DNA of 64,000 bases from Amoebidium appalachense. Its lineage: Eukaryota; Ichthyosporea. The stretch covers positions 3,844,001 to 3,908,000 of the forward strand of contig CAVNZM010000015.1 of the NCBI GenBank assembly GCA_963693365.1, read 5' to 3'. Below the pieces are notes generated by a model. The model made no database searches, had not been told where the DNA came from, and saw only the letters and a list, made by a program, of their open reading frames with translations. This document shows positions 1 through 29,641 of this stretch, one piece after another (within the stretch, counting starts at the first letter, position 1; each line of letters starts with the position of its first letter). The position numbers and the translations under genes are program-made.

Positions 1-308
1 TATATTCAAAAAAGAGTGACCGTGTACCTTGACACACACTGCACCACATCCATACAAATACAAAAATAACAATCATAATACTATAATACTAAAAAGAGAA
101 AGATATACAAAAATGAAACAAAACATCAATACACAGCCGGTTTATTTTGTTGCTATTGACATTTTCCCGAGGAATATTTTCCCAGCTAAATGCCAGTCGC
201 AACCGACGAGCAATTTGGGTAAAACACTATAACAATATTTCATGATCAACACCAAGGGGAGAGAAAAAGGGACATTCAGTTGAGAAAAACACCTTTTGAA
301 CTAGGTGT

Positions 309-388
<80 letters not shown>

Positions 389-480
389 TGTGCGGGCGTG
401 TGCGCGCGCGCACGCCCGTGTGTGTGTTAGCGTACATTGTGTGTTGTGTGCCCCTGCTTTTGTGTGTATACATGTAGCCT

Positions 481-549
<69 letters not shown>

Positions 550-1546
550 CGCACGCACGTGTGTTAGCGTACATTGTGCGTGTGTGCCCCAGCTTTTGTG
601 TGTATACATGTAGCCTACCAGTTTGTGTTGCGCGCGCGGGTGTGTGTGTGTATGTGTGCGCACGCGCATGTGATAGCGTACACATATGTCTGTGTGCGCA
701 CGTGCATGTATGTACGTGTGTGCATGTGCGCGCGCATGCGCCTAAAGCGGGCCCATGAACACTTGCACAAGGTACGGTATTGCGTCTCTGTCGTGTATTA
801 TCATACACAAAAAATTAAAGACGTACTCCTTATGTGCCTGTGCACAACTTTCTCATCTCAAATAATCCGAAAAAAGCCAACAAATCCCGATATGTAACGG
901 ATTAATGAGCAAGAGGCACTTCATAAAAGGGGTCTACTGACATGAAACGAACTCTTAAGGCCAAAATCTATACTTGAAACAGAACAAAAGCAAACAGCAT
1001 ACAACCACATACACCCAACACCGAAAAGCTCAGAGGTGTCACGTCAACACACTTAAAGACCCCCCCCCCCCCCCCCCCCCCACACACACCCTCAACATAA
1101 CCTCTTCCCCGAGCACCCCCCCCCCCCCCTCTCCCCCTTCTCCCCCCCCCCCCCCACCACACACACACACACACCCCACCCATCAATACTAACAACCCCC
1201 CCCCCCCCCCGCCCCCCTTCCCCCCTCATCTCCTCCCTCCATCTCCTTCCCCACGACACCCCTTCTGTCATCCTCCCGTGTATTGCACACCACCCACCAC
1301 TCAGGGTCTCTGTCTGTCCTCTTCTCGGTCTCGACGTCACTCTGACGTAAGTGCTGACGTCATTACAAGTCACTCACGGCCGGCCGAAACCGAAAGAAAC
1401 CGAGCGCACTGATTGACTTCATCGGCTCTTACCATATATGGAATGTCTATTTCTTGAAAAAACGACATACATCCATACCAGGTAAATCCCGCGCATTCCA
1501 TTGTAAAACGCCGACATTTTTGTCCCTACCTTTAGTTGATCTTAGC
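1..1546. other. 3' flank of the first gene; no gene seen
   Basis: AT-rich unique sequence at 1-300, then two perfect TG tracts (about 309-385 and 485-542) joined by a duplicated segment: the sequence around a TGTATACATGTAGCCTACC core occurs near 468-485 and again near 601-620. C runs and CCCCA-rich DNA follow at 1061-1250. I found no exon with matching splice sites and no RNA gene. Confidence 0.5.
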
Positions 1547-5456
<3,910 letters not shown>

Positions 5457-6204
5457 GTCTTAGCCCCCCAAAACGTACGCTGCTATTGAGCGATAAAACA
5501 CATGTTTGTGTCCGTGGTGTATTCAAGTGTGGCTGGCGCCGTAAGCGTAGAAGCAACCCTATGAGCGTTAGGAATAAAGATCGCAGGGAGGATTCCTCGG
5601 TTTTCAGCCAGCTATAACCCGAGAGCAAAACATGAAATAAGCTAATTTTGTTATGACTTGTAATTAAGAGCTGGCTTAGTCAAAGTAGAGAAAGACTAGT
5701 GTGTGCCTGTGCTCTACAGATTCCTGGATCAGAAATAATGCTGAAGATGAACATCAAAAAAAATTCGTGGAAACAAGCAAGATCCTGCCTTGATCGAAAC
5801 ACAAGAACCTAAACTTGTGGTATGACTGTTGGGCCGATGCCATAAGGGAATGTTATGTAGCGGTCAAGAAACGATCATCCCTCCCGAGTTTCCGAACTGA
5901 TGTCTTAATTGCCTCAGTCAAGTGAAAAAACCCCTTAGTTAGTTACACTTCTGTATATTCGTACAAATTTCCCTTCATCTAAAAATCTTTCTACCGTTCA
6001 ACCTTGCGTCGAATCGTTCAACACACACAACAAACCTTCACGAGTTTCAATGAGTTTCAATCAAGTTGTAAGAACGAACGTCAGAACGAACACGGAACAA
6101 ACGTAGAAAACTTTCGCTTTGACCGGTACCGAGACCGTGAAAAAAAGGAGATCGTGAAGCGTGTTGGGATATTCGGGTTGGTTGTAAGGTTTTCCGGGTC
6201 GGGC
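5457..6204. other. Unique sequence upstream of the membrane-protein gene
   Basis: This segment should contain the promoter of the minus-strand gene that starts at 5456. It is low in microsatellites. I saw no clear TATA box. Short direct repeats (GAGTTTCAATGAGTTTCAAT, then GAACGAACGTCAGAACGAAC) lie at about 6041-6095. No protein-like open frame was found. Confidence 0.35.
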
Positions 6205-6345
6205 CGAAGACCCTAACGGGCCGCAGGCCCGTCTATTGGGCCATAGGCCCTAGGCCGCGAGGCCTGGGGCCCGGGGCGCCGGGACCGGGGCCCCGACCCG
6301 GCCCGCGAGCCACCCCCGGCCCGGCCCGGCCCGCGGGGGGGTTAG
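6205..6345. repeat. Cluster of GC-rich palindromes
   Basis: Several near-perfect palindromes lie end to end: CGGGCCGCAGGCCCG, GGGCCATAGGCCC, AGGCCGCGAGGCCT and GGGGCCC...GGGGCCCC, followed by CGGCCCGGCCCGGCCCG. GC content is far above the flanks. It may be a structured element, a mobile-element end or a CpG-rich regulatory block; the sequence does not decide. Confidence 0.6.
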
Positions 6346-6580
6346 CAGCATGGAAAACCTAGGCCCAGAACCGGATACACCAAGATGTCAAGATGACAGG
6401 ACACAAGTCACATAAGGCACACGCGAACACGACACACACACCCACCCAGCGCGCGAGGCACGCGGGCACACGTGCACACGGGCACACCGGCACACGGGCA
6501 CCTGCCCGCGAGCCCGCGAGCGCCACCATGAGCAGTCGATGGATGCCCCATTTTAATGGTCCAATCAGATCGCGGCGCGG

Positions 6581-6869
6581 TCATACAATGCCAGTGCACA
6601 GTTTCAGCAGCCAATGAAATGTCGGAGAGCAAGCAGGTCCCAAACCAAAATCCTCGGACATGCCAGCTCGTACACAGTCTGCTCGTTCCTGACACGCCTG
6701 TAAACCGCTGTGTATGTTGATTGCACGATGCAGTGGTCTTCCCTTGCACCGGAACTCAAACTGAAAATTTTTACGTTGGACCTTTTGTATTCTGGGGTCG
6801 GCCCTACCCCACCAGGCACCATCGACAACCTCTTGCAAGCATACCGCGTGGCAAACCGGGTTGTTCTGC
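6581..6869 (-). CDS. Candidate terminal exon beyond the assembly gap
   Basis: A good 3' splice site (TTTACTTTATTACTCAG) ends at 6870. Below it two minus-strand frames stay open: one to a stop at 6604, the other to a stop at 6581. Both look protein-like (one contains KNFQFEFRCKGRPLHRAIN, the other TYTAVYRRVRNEQTVYEL). It could be the 3' end of the coiled-coil gene interrupted by the N gap at 7002-7501, but the phase cannot be tested across the gap. No family recognised. Confidence 0.35.
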
Positions 6870-7001
6870 CTGAGTAATAAAGTAAACAAATAATGGACTT
6901 TGCACTGGATGCAAGCGCGCGAGGCACACAACGCACACGCGCACACAACACACACGCACACCCACGCGCGCGCGAGGCCTGCGAGGCACACGAGGCACAC
7001 A

Positions 7002-7501
7002 NNNNNNNNNNNNNNNNNNNNNNNNNNNNNNNNNNNNNNNNNNNNNNNNNNNNNNNNNNNNNNNNNNNNNNNNNNNNNNNNNNNNNNNNNNNNNNNNNNN
7101 NNNNNNNNNNNNNNNNNNNNNNNNNNNNNNNNNNNNNNNNNNNNNNNNNNNNNNNNNNNNNNNNNNNNNNNNNNNNNNNNNNNNNNNNNNNNNNNNNNNN
7201 NNNNNNNNNNNNNNNNNNNNNNNNNNNNNNNNNNNNNNNNNNNNNNNNNNNNNNNNNNNNNNNNNNNNNNNNNNNNNNNNNNNNNNNNNNNNNNNNNNNN
7301 NNNNNNNNNNNNNNNNNNNNNNNNNNNNNNNNNNNNNNNNNNNNNNNNNNNNNNNNNNNNNNNNNNNNNNNNNNNNNNNNNNNNNNNNNNNNNNNNNNNN
7401 NNNNNNNNNNNNNNNNNNNNNNNNNNNNNNNNNNNNNNNNNNNNNNNNNNNNNNNNNNNNNNNNNNNNNNNNNNNNNNNNNNNNNNNNNNNNNNNNNNNN
7501 N
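7002..7501. other. Assembly gap of 500 N
   Basis: Exactly 500 N, flanked by CA/CG-rich sequence on the left and by the coiled-coil gene on the right. Frames shown running through it are meaningless. Confidence 0.99.
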
Positions 7502-8376
7502 CTTCGGATGCTTTTTATGGTGTTTTGGGCTGCACACACAGCAGCAATGGCCAGGCCCTCCGCCATTTCATCTTCAGCCGCCTTTGCCTCTTTGACACGC
7601 TCTCGAGCATTCTGGAGCTCCCCCCTCACACTAGTTAGCTGTGCATCGAGGTCCATCGTATGGTCATGCAACGAAGTCTCAGGTGTTTTGGTGTGCTTGG
7701 GCCTGGGCTTAGCGGCAGGGGTGGTCTTGGCAGGAGTGGTCTTGGTGGTAGGGGTGGTCTTGGCAGGAGTGGTCTTGGTGGTAGGGGTGGTCTTGGCAGG
7801 AGTGGTCTTGGCGGCAGGGGTGGGGGCAGTCACAGGGGCGGTCTTTGCGGCAGGGGTGGGGGCAGTCACAGGGGCGGTCTTTGCGACAGGGGTGGGGGCA
7901 GTCACAGGGGTGGTCTTTGCGGCAGGGGTGGGGGCAGTCACAGGGGCGGTCTTTGCGACAGGGGTGGGGGCAGTCACAGGGGTGGTCTTTGCGGCAGGGG
8001 TGGGGTCAGCAGTCACAGTGGTGGTGTTGGCGGCAATGGTAGTCTTGCGAGGGCCACTGAAAATGTAGTTTTCATAGGCCACCTGGCCATCCCGACGGGG
8101 TGCTGCAGCCCGTTGCAGGCTGGCAAGCTCGGCCTGCAGGGTCTTGATCTGCTCTTCGGCTGCCCTCAGTCGTGCCTCTACATCAGAGGGCTGGGGTTGG
8201 GGGGGTCGGGGGGTACGCGCAGCATTCTCATTGGTCACTTGACTGCGGAGGCTGGTGAGGTCGGTGCGGAGGCTGGTGACGTCGGTGTGCAGGGCCGTTA
8301 AGCGAGACGAATGGTCCGTGTACAGAAAATCAAAGCGCTTCTGCAGCTGTTGAAGCTCCTCTTTCCAAGAATCCAT
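7502..8376 (-). CDS. Coiled-coil protein with Thr/Pro/Ala 12-residue repeats (3' end in gap)
   Basis: ATG at 8376-8374, open to the N gap (about 291 residues visible). Residues about 1-95 are heptad-like and charged, consistent with coiled coil (MDSWKEELQQLQKRFDFLY start; later EARLRAAEEQIKTLQAEL). About 115-215 is low complexity, built on a 12-residue unit KTxPVTAPTPxA repeated about five times, then a KTTPAKTTPTT block. After a basic stretch (KPRPKHTK), a second coiled-coil-like helix precedes the gap. The DNA repeat has a 36-bp period at about 7800-8000. A TATA box lies about 95 bp upstream. Function unknown; a structural or mobile-element-encoded protein are both possible. Unlike its neighbours, the visible part has no intron tracts. 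Confidence 0.6.
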
Positions 8377-8472
8377 GTTTCGTGTGAGTGTTTGAAAAAC
8401 AAGTTTGTTGTGTGTCGCCTTTTACTATTGAGTGTCAGTGTTGAAATGAGTGAATGTGACCGTGTGTGCTGC

Positions 8473-8479
8473 TTTTATA
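8473..8479 (-). promoter_or_regulatory. TATA box of the coiled-coil gene
   Basis: TATAAAA on the minus strand within GGCATATAAAAGCAGC, about 95 bp upstream of the ATG at 8376. A CCAAT-type motif (CTCCAATCAACGG on the plus strand, about 8536) lies about 60 bp further upstream. Spacing and context suit a core promoter. Confidence 0.6.
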
Positions 8480-8670
8480 TGCCACGGTACAAAGCAGCTT
8501 ACAGCAATGGTGCCAAGGCTCAATGGGATAGATCTCTCCAATCAACGGTCATTGTCACTCAAACGGCCTTGATGGTTGGCAAAGTATCACGTCTAAGCTT
8601 GATGAAAACAAACCCGTGGCTGCTAACCATTGGCCGGGTATAGATCTAACCAAAAAAGGAAGGCACAACA

Positions 8671-8908
8671 AATTGGTGCCTGCACACGGAGCATGCCTAT
8701 AGGCTGTTTAGACACCACACGTGTAGGGCGCTGCCTCTTGGCACCAACCAGAAGAGGGTAGAAATTGGTGCCTGCACACGGAGCATGCCTATAGGCTGTT
8801 TAGACACCACACGTGTAGGGCGCTGCCTCTTGGCACCAACCAGAAGAGGGTAGAAATTGGTGCCTGCACACGGAGCATGCCTATAGGCTGTTTAGACACC
8901 ACACGTGT
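8671..8908. repeat. 92-bp tandem repeat, about 2.6 copies
   Basis: Units start at 8672, 8764 and 8856 (ATTGGTGCCTGCACACGG). The first two are essentially identical over 92 bp; the third breaks off after CACCACACGTGT. Each unit carries GGCACCAA/TTGGTGCC inverted ends, CACGTGT, and GAGCATGC. The array lies about 200-440 bp upstream of the coiled-coil gene's TATA box. Confidence 0.95.
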
Positions 8909-8984
8909 TGTGGCTTCTGCCTTTATCACCCACACACCCCCACGTGCCAACATACACTATCCTCCCCGTGAGTGGCATGCCAGT

Positions 8985-9380
8985 CCCCCCAGCCCCCCAG
9001 CCCCCCTGCCCCCCAGTCCCCCCTGCCCCCCTGCCCCCCTGCCCCCCTGCCTGCCGGAACCAGGCCCCCCAGTGGTGGCATTCCAACACGTGCATGCTAG
9101 AAGATCGTGCTACATGAACAAATGGTCTTAACTCAGCCATACATGGGGGATAGAGTATCACACAACCATGGTTCCCCCACTCTCCCCAGCCTCCTGTGCA
9201 CGTGTGCCTCCCCTGCCCCCCTGCCCCCCCTGCTGCCGGAACCACGGCCCCCAGTGGTGGCAGTGAGTGTCCCCCCTGCCTCCCCTGCACGTGTGCCCCC
9301 CCCTGCCTCCCCTGCACGTGTGCCCCCCTGCCTCCCCTGCCTCCCGGAACCACGCCCCGGCGCAGTGGCAGCTATTTTTA
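8985..9380. repeat. C-rich minisatellite with repeated E-box modules
   Basis: CCCCCCTGCC-type units with three copies of a module near GCCGGAACCA(C/G)GCCCCC-AGTGGTGGCA (about 9052-9084, 9233-9264, 9344-9374; the third is divergent) and three copies of a CTGCACGTGTGCC-type module (about 9196, 9285, 9312). Non-coding in all frames I checked. Confidence 0.8.
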
Positions 9381-9402
9381 GATATAGAGATTCCATGGCC
9401 AC

Positions 9403-9494
9403 ATGGCCAGATGGCCAGATCATTTTGCTCACCGTTTTATCCCGTTTTATCCACCTTTTTCCACACACTGAATTTGACCTGGCCATCTGGCCAT
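9403..9494. repeat. Inverted repeat, 16-bp arms
   Basis: Left arm 9403-9418 (ATGGCCAGATGGCCAG) and right arm 9479-9494 are exact reverse complements, separated by 60 nt of AT-rich loop. Both arms are also internal tandem duplications of a GGCCAGAT unit. Confidence 0.85.
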
Positions 9495-25844
<16,350 letters not shown>

Positions 25845-26280
25845 CTTGCCCGTTTTGGTCTCTCTCCCTCTCACCGTCCAGCACGGATGTGCCGCAGAAA
25901 CTGAACAAAAAAAAGGAGTGCCCAAAAATAATTACTCTGCCAAGTAGACCGTGTGTCGAGTTGACCTGCGTGCGATTTATTCTTGGATCATGTAAAACCT
26001 ACGGGTTGTATTAAACACACGCACACGCACGTACGTGTATGGAGACACACGCACACTCACAGGAACGTCGTACACGCACTACATATGCACAAGGGGTTTA
26101 CGCTGTTTACTCGAGGCAAAGAGAACCAGTCTCAGGTATGGGGGGGGGGGGTTTGCTCGGAATATCCCCTCAGCGGTATATCATGATCACGTACATAGAT
26201 GTCGGGTGGTGACTATATATCAGGGTTTACTTTCTCTACGAGACACCATAAAGACTACAAGGAGAAATCAATTAGTTGGG
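25845..26280. promoter_or_regulatory. DPH6 5' flank
   Basis: Interval between the DPH6 start codon and the LINE tail. The transcript leader just before the ATG is purine-rich (AAAACGGGCAAGATG), with a purine at -3. I see no strong TATA box. A short G run occurs at 26140-26149. The LINE inserted only about 440 bp upstream of the DPH6 start codon, so part of the original promoter region may lie beyond the element. Confidence 0.3.
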
Positions 26281-26287
26281 GTTCCCC

Positions 26288-26333
<46 letters not shown>

Positions 26334-26365
26334 GGGCTCCCCTCGGGACACTCGGTATCAGCTGG

Positions 26366-26442
<77 letters not shown>

Positions 26443-26446
26443 TGCG

Positions 26447-29400
26447 CTATAATTTTGTAGTGATGTGTTTCTCAAGCCAATCAATACATCTAATAAACAG
26501 GTCGTAGTTACGCGTGTTTAGTATAAAATCAAGGATGTTGTAATTTACAGGTAGGCTATCTTTCTGGGTGTCTGTTGTGAATGTGACGTGTGTGTGTTGC
26601 GGTATTATGTGGTCTATCAAACTACATTTGGCGATACATGACCGGTTAAACTGGTGTGTGTGTGTGTTGTTTGGGCATGCAAATGATGCCACCTTATACT
26701 TATTAGATCTCCACTGTATAGCACGTGTACAGTAAAAGCGTGGTAATTGATCAATAATACCATCAGCTAGAGAAAGACCAGTTCTACAGGAAGGTAATAT
26801 GTATTTAGGTGTTATACACTTGCGAGTGCCATATTTGGCAATATGGTTGAGGCGGTCAGTATATATAAAACGAGACATAAGGCTTAGTTTTTCAAGGTGT
26901 ATGCTTTCATCGGGTCTAGTGTCGTTTGGTATCTTTTTCCATTTGTTATATTGCGTGATTATCTTGTGATTGTGTACATGTTTAATAAGTAAGTGGCAGT
27001 CCAAAGTCACACACACACTATTGCGGGGTTTATTTGTATTTGTGCCCAGGGGAGAAGGGGAGAGAGAGGGGAGGAAAGAGGGGAGAGGTGAGGAGGGGAC
27101 AGGTCGGATAGAGAAGAGAGGGTGGGAGGGCAAATACTTCTTTAAGCGGCTTATGTGCTTATTGAATTTCAGCGCGAGATAGGATACTCTAGCAGCTATT
27201 GGGACCAGACCATATATCGAGAGCGTTACAGGCCCAGGTTTACAACAGTTGTTAGATAGAAAGGAGGCAACTTCTGCTTCAAGGAAATTTGCCAAGGGTT
27301 TAAGCGCTCTAGTTCTCTCTTTCTTGATCCAAGCGGCGAGAAGGGGTAAACCATATTCACATGCCGGGAAGACAAAAGTGCGAATAAATGTAAGTCTAAT
27401 AGAAGGATGGAGGGGTGTGTCTTTAAAAATATTAGCCGAGAAGAAAGCTAACCGCTTACGAGCCAACTCTACCCTCTTTTCGACCATATGGGGAAACATA
27501 ACACCAACAGAATCAACCGGAACACCAAGATATTTGTATTCTGGAACTATAGGTACAGGTTTAGATGATAATGTAAATGTGTGTAAATTGTTAGCTATAT
27601 CAGGTACAAGAACACCACATTTGTCTATGTTAAGGATCATAAGGTTTGCCTTGCACCACTCTGACACTACATCGAACAATCTTTGCAGGCGTCTAGGGGT
27701 ACGGGCAAGGAGGGACAGATCATCAGCATAGAGAAGTGCAGGCGGAAAGTTATTAATAGGGTCATCGTTTTCGGCGTAAATCTTGACAGCCAAATCATCT
27801 ATAAATAGGTTAAACAAAAAGGGGCTAAGCAATGAGCCCTGCAAGAGACCTCTAGTACGAGCAAAACCATATGAAAGATGCCCATTAACCACAGCTCTAC
27901 CATAGGTTTGAGACAAGAGTGCTTCTAACAGAACACCAATGCAGTGTGGTACACCCCGTGCAGCAAGCTTTTCCCATAGGAGACCAGGGGAGACAGAATC
28001 GTAAGCAGTTTTCCAATCAATAAAGCCAACATATTGTGCACCAACTTGCATAGAATCGTGCAGTGCCATTATTTGAACATAACATGAATTGTTTTTACGA
28101 AAAGCGGATTGGCATGGGTGTATGTGAAGAATAGATTGAAACCTAGGGTGATGTGCAAATAACCTAAGTAAGCAAGCTTCAAAGAATCTACGAACAACCT
28201 GGGTTAGTGTAATGGGGCGAAAGGATGATATGGGGCCCTCAGAGTCCTTCTTAACTATGGGGATCACTAAGGTATCTAACCAAGATGACGGGACATGTCC
28301 ACATTTAACACACCAAGAAAAGAGAGAGCTTAACATGATAGTAAGATCAGGTTTAATAGCACGATCACTTTCCTTTTGTGGGTAGGAGGGAACAAGGATT
28401 TTAAGAAACCCAGCAGGGAGTCCATCAGGTCCACAAGACTTACTAGAGCTATAACTAGATATCACAGACCATATGGCATCGGGACTGAAAAAGGGGAGGA
28501 TCGATTCTATGGGGATAGATGGGTCTACAGGCCACACAATAGGTTTCTGAGCGGGGGTCCTATCTTTAAACAGTTCCGAGAAATACTTATCAGAGTCTAT
28601 GAGGGGGTCTCCAGTGGTATCACCAATAATACGAGCAGGGGGGCCAAATCGATTCATACTAGCAAGCCGGCGCAAGCTTTCCTTTTGAGACAGGGGTTCA
28701 CCTAGTCTAGCGGGAGTGGTGTTTGGTAACAAGAGAGCATCGGGATATTCCTTCCTACCACCGCCAGCATAATCACCGAGATCTATCAAATCATCAACAA
28801 TAAAGTTAGTGCATGTATCTAGTACGAGATGTGAATCTGGCCTGGCTTGTGCAGATTCTAATAGGCGCATATATATAGGGTGTTTCGTAGCATAGCATAC
28901 ACATACATCAACTCTACCCCACTGTGACTTAAGCTGGGATAGACGGAGGCGAAAGGTGGGAGGGGGAGGGGGGAGCAGATCAAGGGAGATCTTAGGTAGG
29001 AAAAGGATAGGAGAGTGGTCAGATGACCTAGAGAGGTTAGGAGGGAGAGAGAGTTTTGACATGGTTGATGGCCAAAAGGCCACTCCCCAGTCGGTGTTGT
29101 GGGCATGGGATATTTGAGGGAACCGCAAAGTGTGACTTTGGACATACCTTGCTAAAGGGATAGCACGCTCCGGGGGCTTAGATGGGTACCCGACACTCAC
29201 TTGCAGTGTGTCTGTGTGGTGGAGTCGCGTGTTAAAATCACCTAAAATAACAGTGGACATTGGTAACTGTGACAACTCGTGAGTCAATTCGACAACCGAC
29301 ATAGATGGTGGGTAATATACAAAAGTAAAAACATTAGAAAGAAACTCTATAGAAACCGAGAATTCCGTTTTTGCTACCGGTTTGCACTTCACTCTCACGT

Positions 29401-29641
29401 GTGGTGCGGCAAGTACAATAATGCCTCGGTTTTTCGCGTAACCGGGGTGTGTGGATGTGTCGACCAATGTAGAGTTGAATTTGTGGTGGTTTTTAAACTG
29501 TGTTTCGCAAATCACTGTAAACGTGTGGTTGTTTGTCTGTTGTTGTATGTAGCTGATTTTATCGTCGAGTGTCCCGGGGGGGAGGCCCTTTTGGGGGCCC
29601 AGTGTCCGAGCATTCCAGAAGAAGAAGGATAAATTAGGCAT
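26447..29641 (-). CDS. LINE ORF2: AP endonuclease and reverse transcriptase
   Basis: 1064 residues. Target-primed reverse transcription: the N-terminal endonuclease nicks the target and the RT copies the element RNA there. Endonuclease motifs: WNARTLG near 9, ICETQF (Glu 46), ILGDFN (133-137), SDHSP (207-211, catalytic His). RT region: SCGPDGLPAGFLK (402-414), motif A FIDWKTAYDS with Asp 542, motif B RGLLQGSLLSP (597-607), catalytic YADD (638-641). The thumb and a long C-terminal part follow, with scattered Cys/His but no clear CCHC knuckle or RNase H. Translation probably depends on ORF1: the start ATG overlaps the ORF1 stop within ATGCCTAA (29641-29634), which suggests termination-reinitiation. 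Length is normal for the class. I do not assign a clade. Confidence 0.95.
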   Translation of the reverse strand: MPNLSFFFWNARTLGPQKGLPPGTLDDKISYIQQQTNNHTFTVICETQFKNHHKFNSTLVDTSTHPGYAKNRGIIVLAAPHVRVKCKPVAKTEFSVSIEFLSNVFTFVYYPPSMSVVELTHELSQLPMSTVILGDFNTRLHHTDTLQVSVGYPSKPPERAIPLARYVQSHTLRFPQISHAHNTDWGVAFWPSTMSKLSLPPNLSRSSDHSPILFLPKISLDLLPPPPPTFRLRLSQLKSQWGRVDVCVCYATKHPIYMRLLESAQARPDSHLVLDTCTNFIVDDLIDLGDYAGGGRKEYPDALLLPNTTPARLGEPLSQKESLRRLASMNRFGPPARIIGDTTGDPLIDSDKYFSELFKDRTPAQKPIVWPVDPSIPIESILPFFSPDAIWSVISSYSSSKSCGPDGLPAGFLKILVPSYPQKESDRAIKPDLTIMLSSLFSWCVKCGHVPSSWLDTLVIPIVKKDSEGPISSFRPITLTQVVRRFFEACLLRLFAHHPRFQSILHIHPCQSAFRKNNSCYVQIMALHDSMQVGAQYVGFIDWKTAYDSVSPGLLWEKLAARGVPHCIGVLLEALLSQTYGRAVVNGHLSYGFARTRGLLQGSLLSPFLFNLFIDDLAVKIYAENDDPINNFPPALLYADDLSLLARTPRRLQRLFDVVSEWCKANLMILNIDKCGVLVPDIANNLHTFTLSSKPVPIVPEYKYLGVPVDSVGVMFPHMVEKRVELARKRLAFFSANIFKDTPLHPSIRLTFIRTFVFPACEYGLPLLAAWIKKERTRALKPLANFLEAEVASFLSNNCCKPGPVTLSIYGLVPIAARVSYLALKFNKHISRLKKYLPSHPLFSIRPVPSSPLPSFLPSLSPSPLGTNTNKPRNSVCVTLDCHLLIKHVHNHKIITQYNKWKKIPNDTRPDESIHLEKLSLMSRFIYTDRLNHIAKYGTRKCITPKYILPSCRTGLSLADGIIDQLPRFYCTRAIQWRSNKYKVASFACPNNTHTHQFNRSCIAKCSLIDHIIPQHTHVTFTTDTQKDSLPVNYNILDFILNTRNYDLFIRCIDWLEKHITTKL

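Noticed and set aside
8671-8908. CRISPR-like array
   Set aside because: The 92-bp units are directly adjoining with no variable spacers, and the DNA is eukaryotic.
26970-28705. Plus-strand frames across the LINE
   Set aside because: They are antisense shadows of ORF2, whose minus-strand frame carries all endonuclease and RT motifs.
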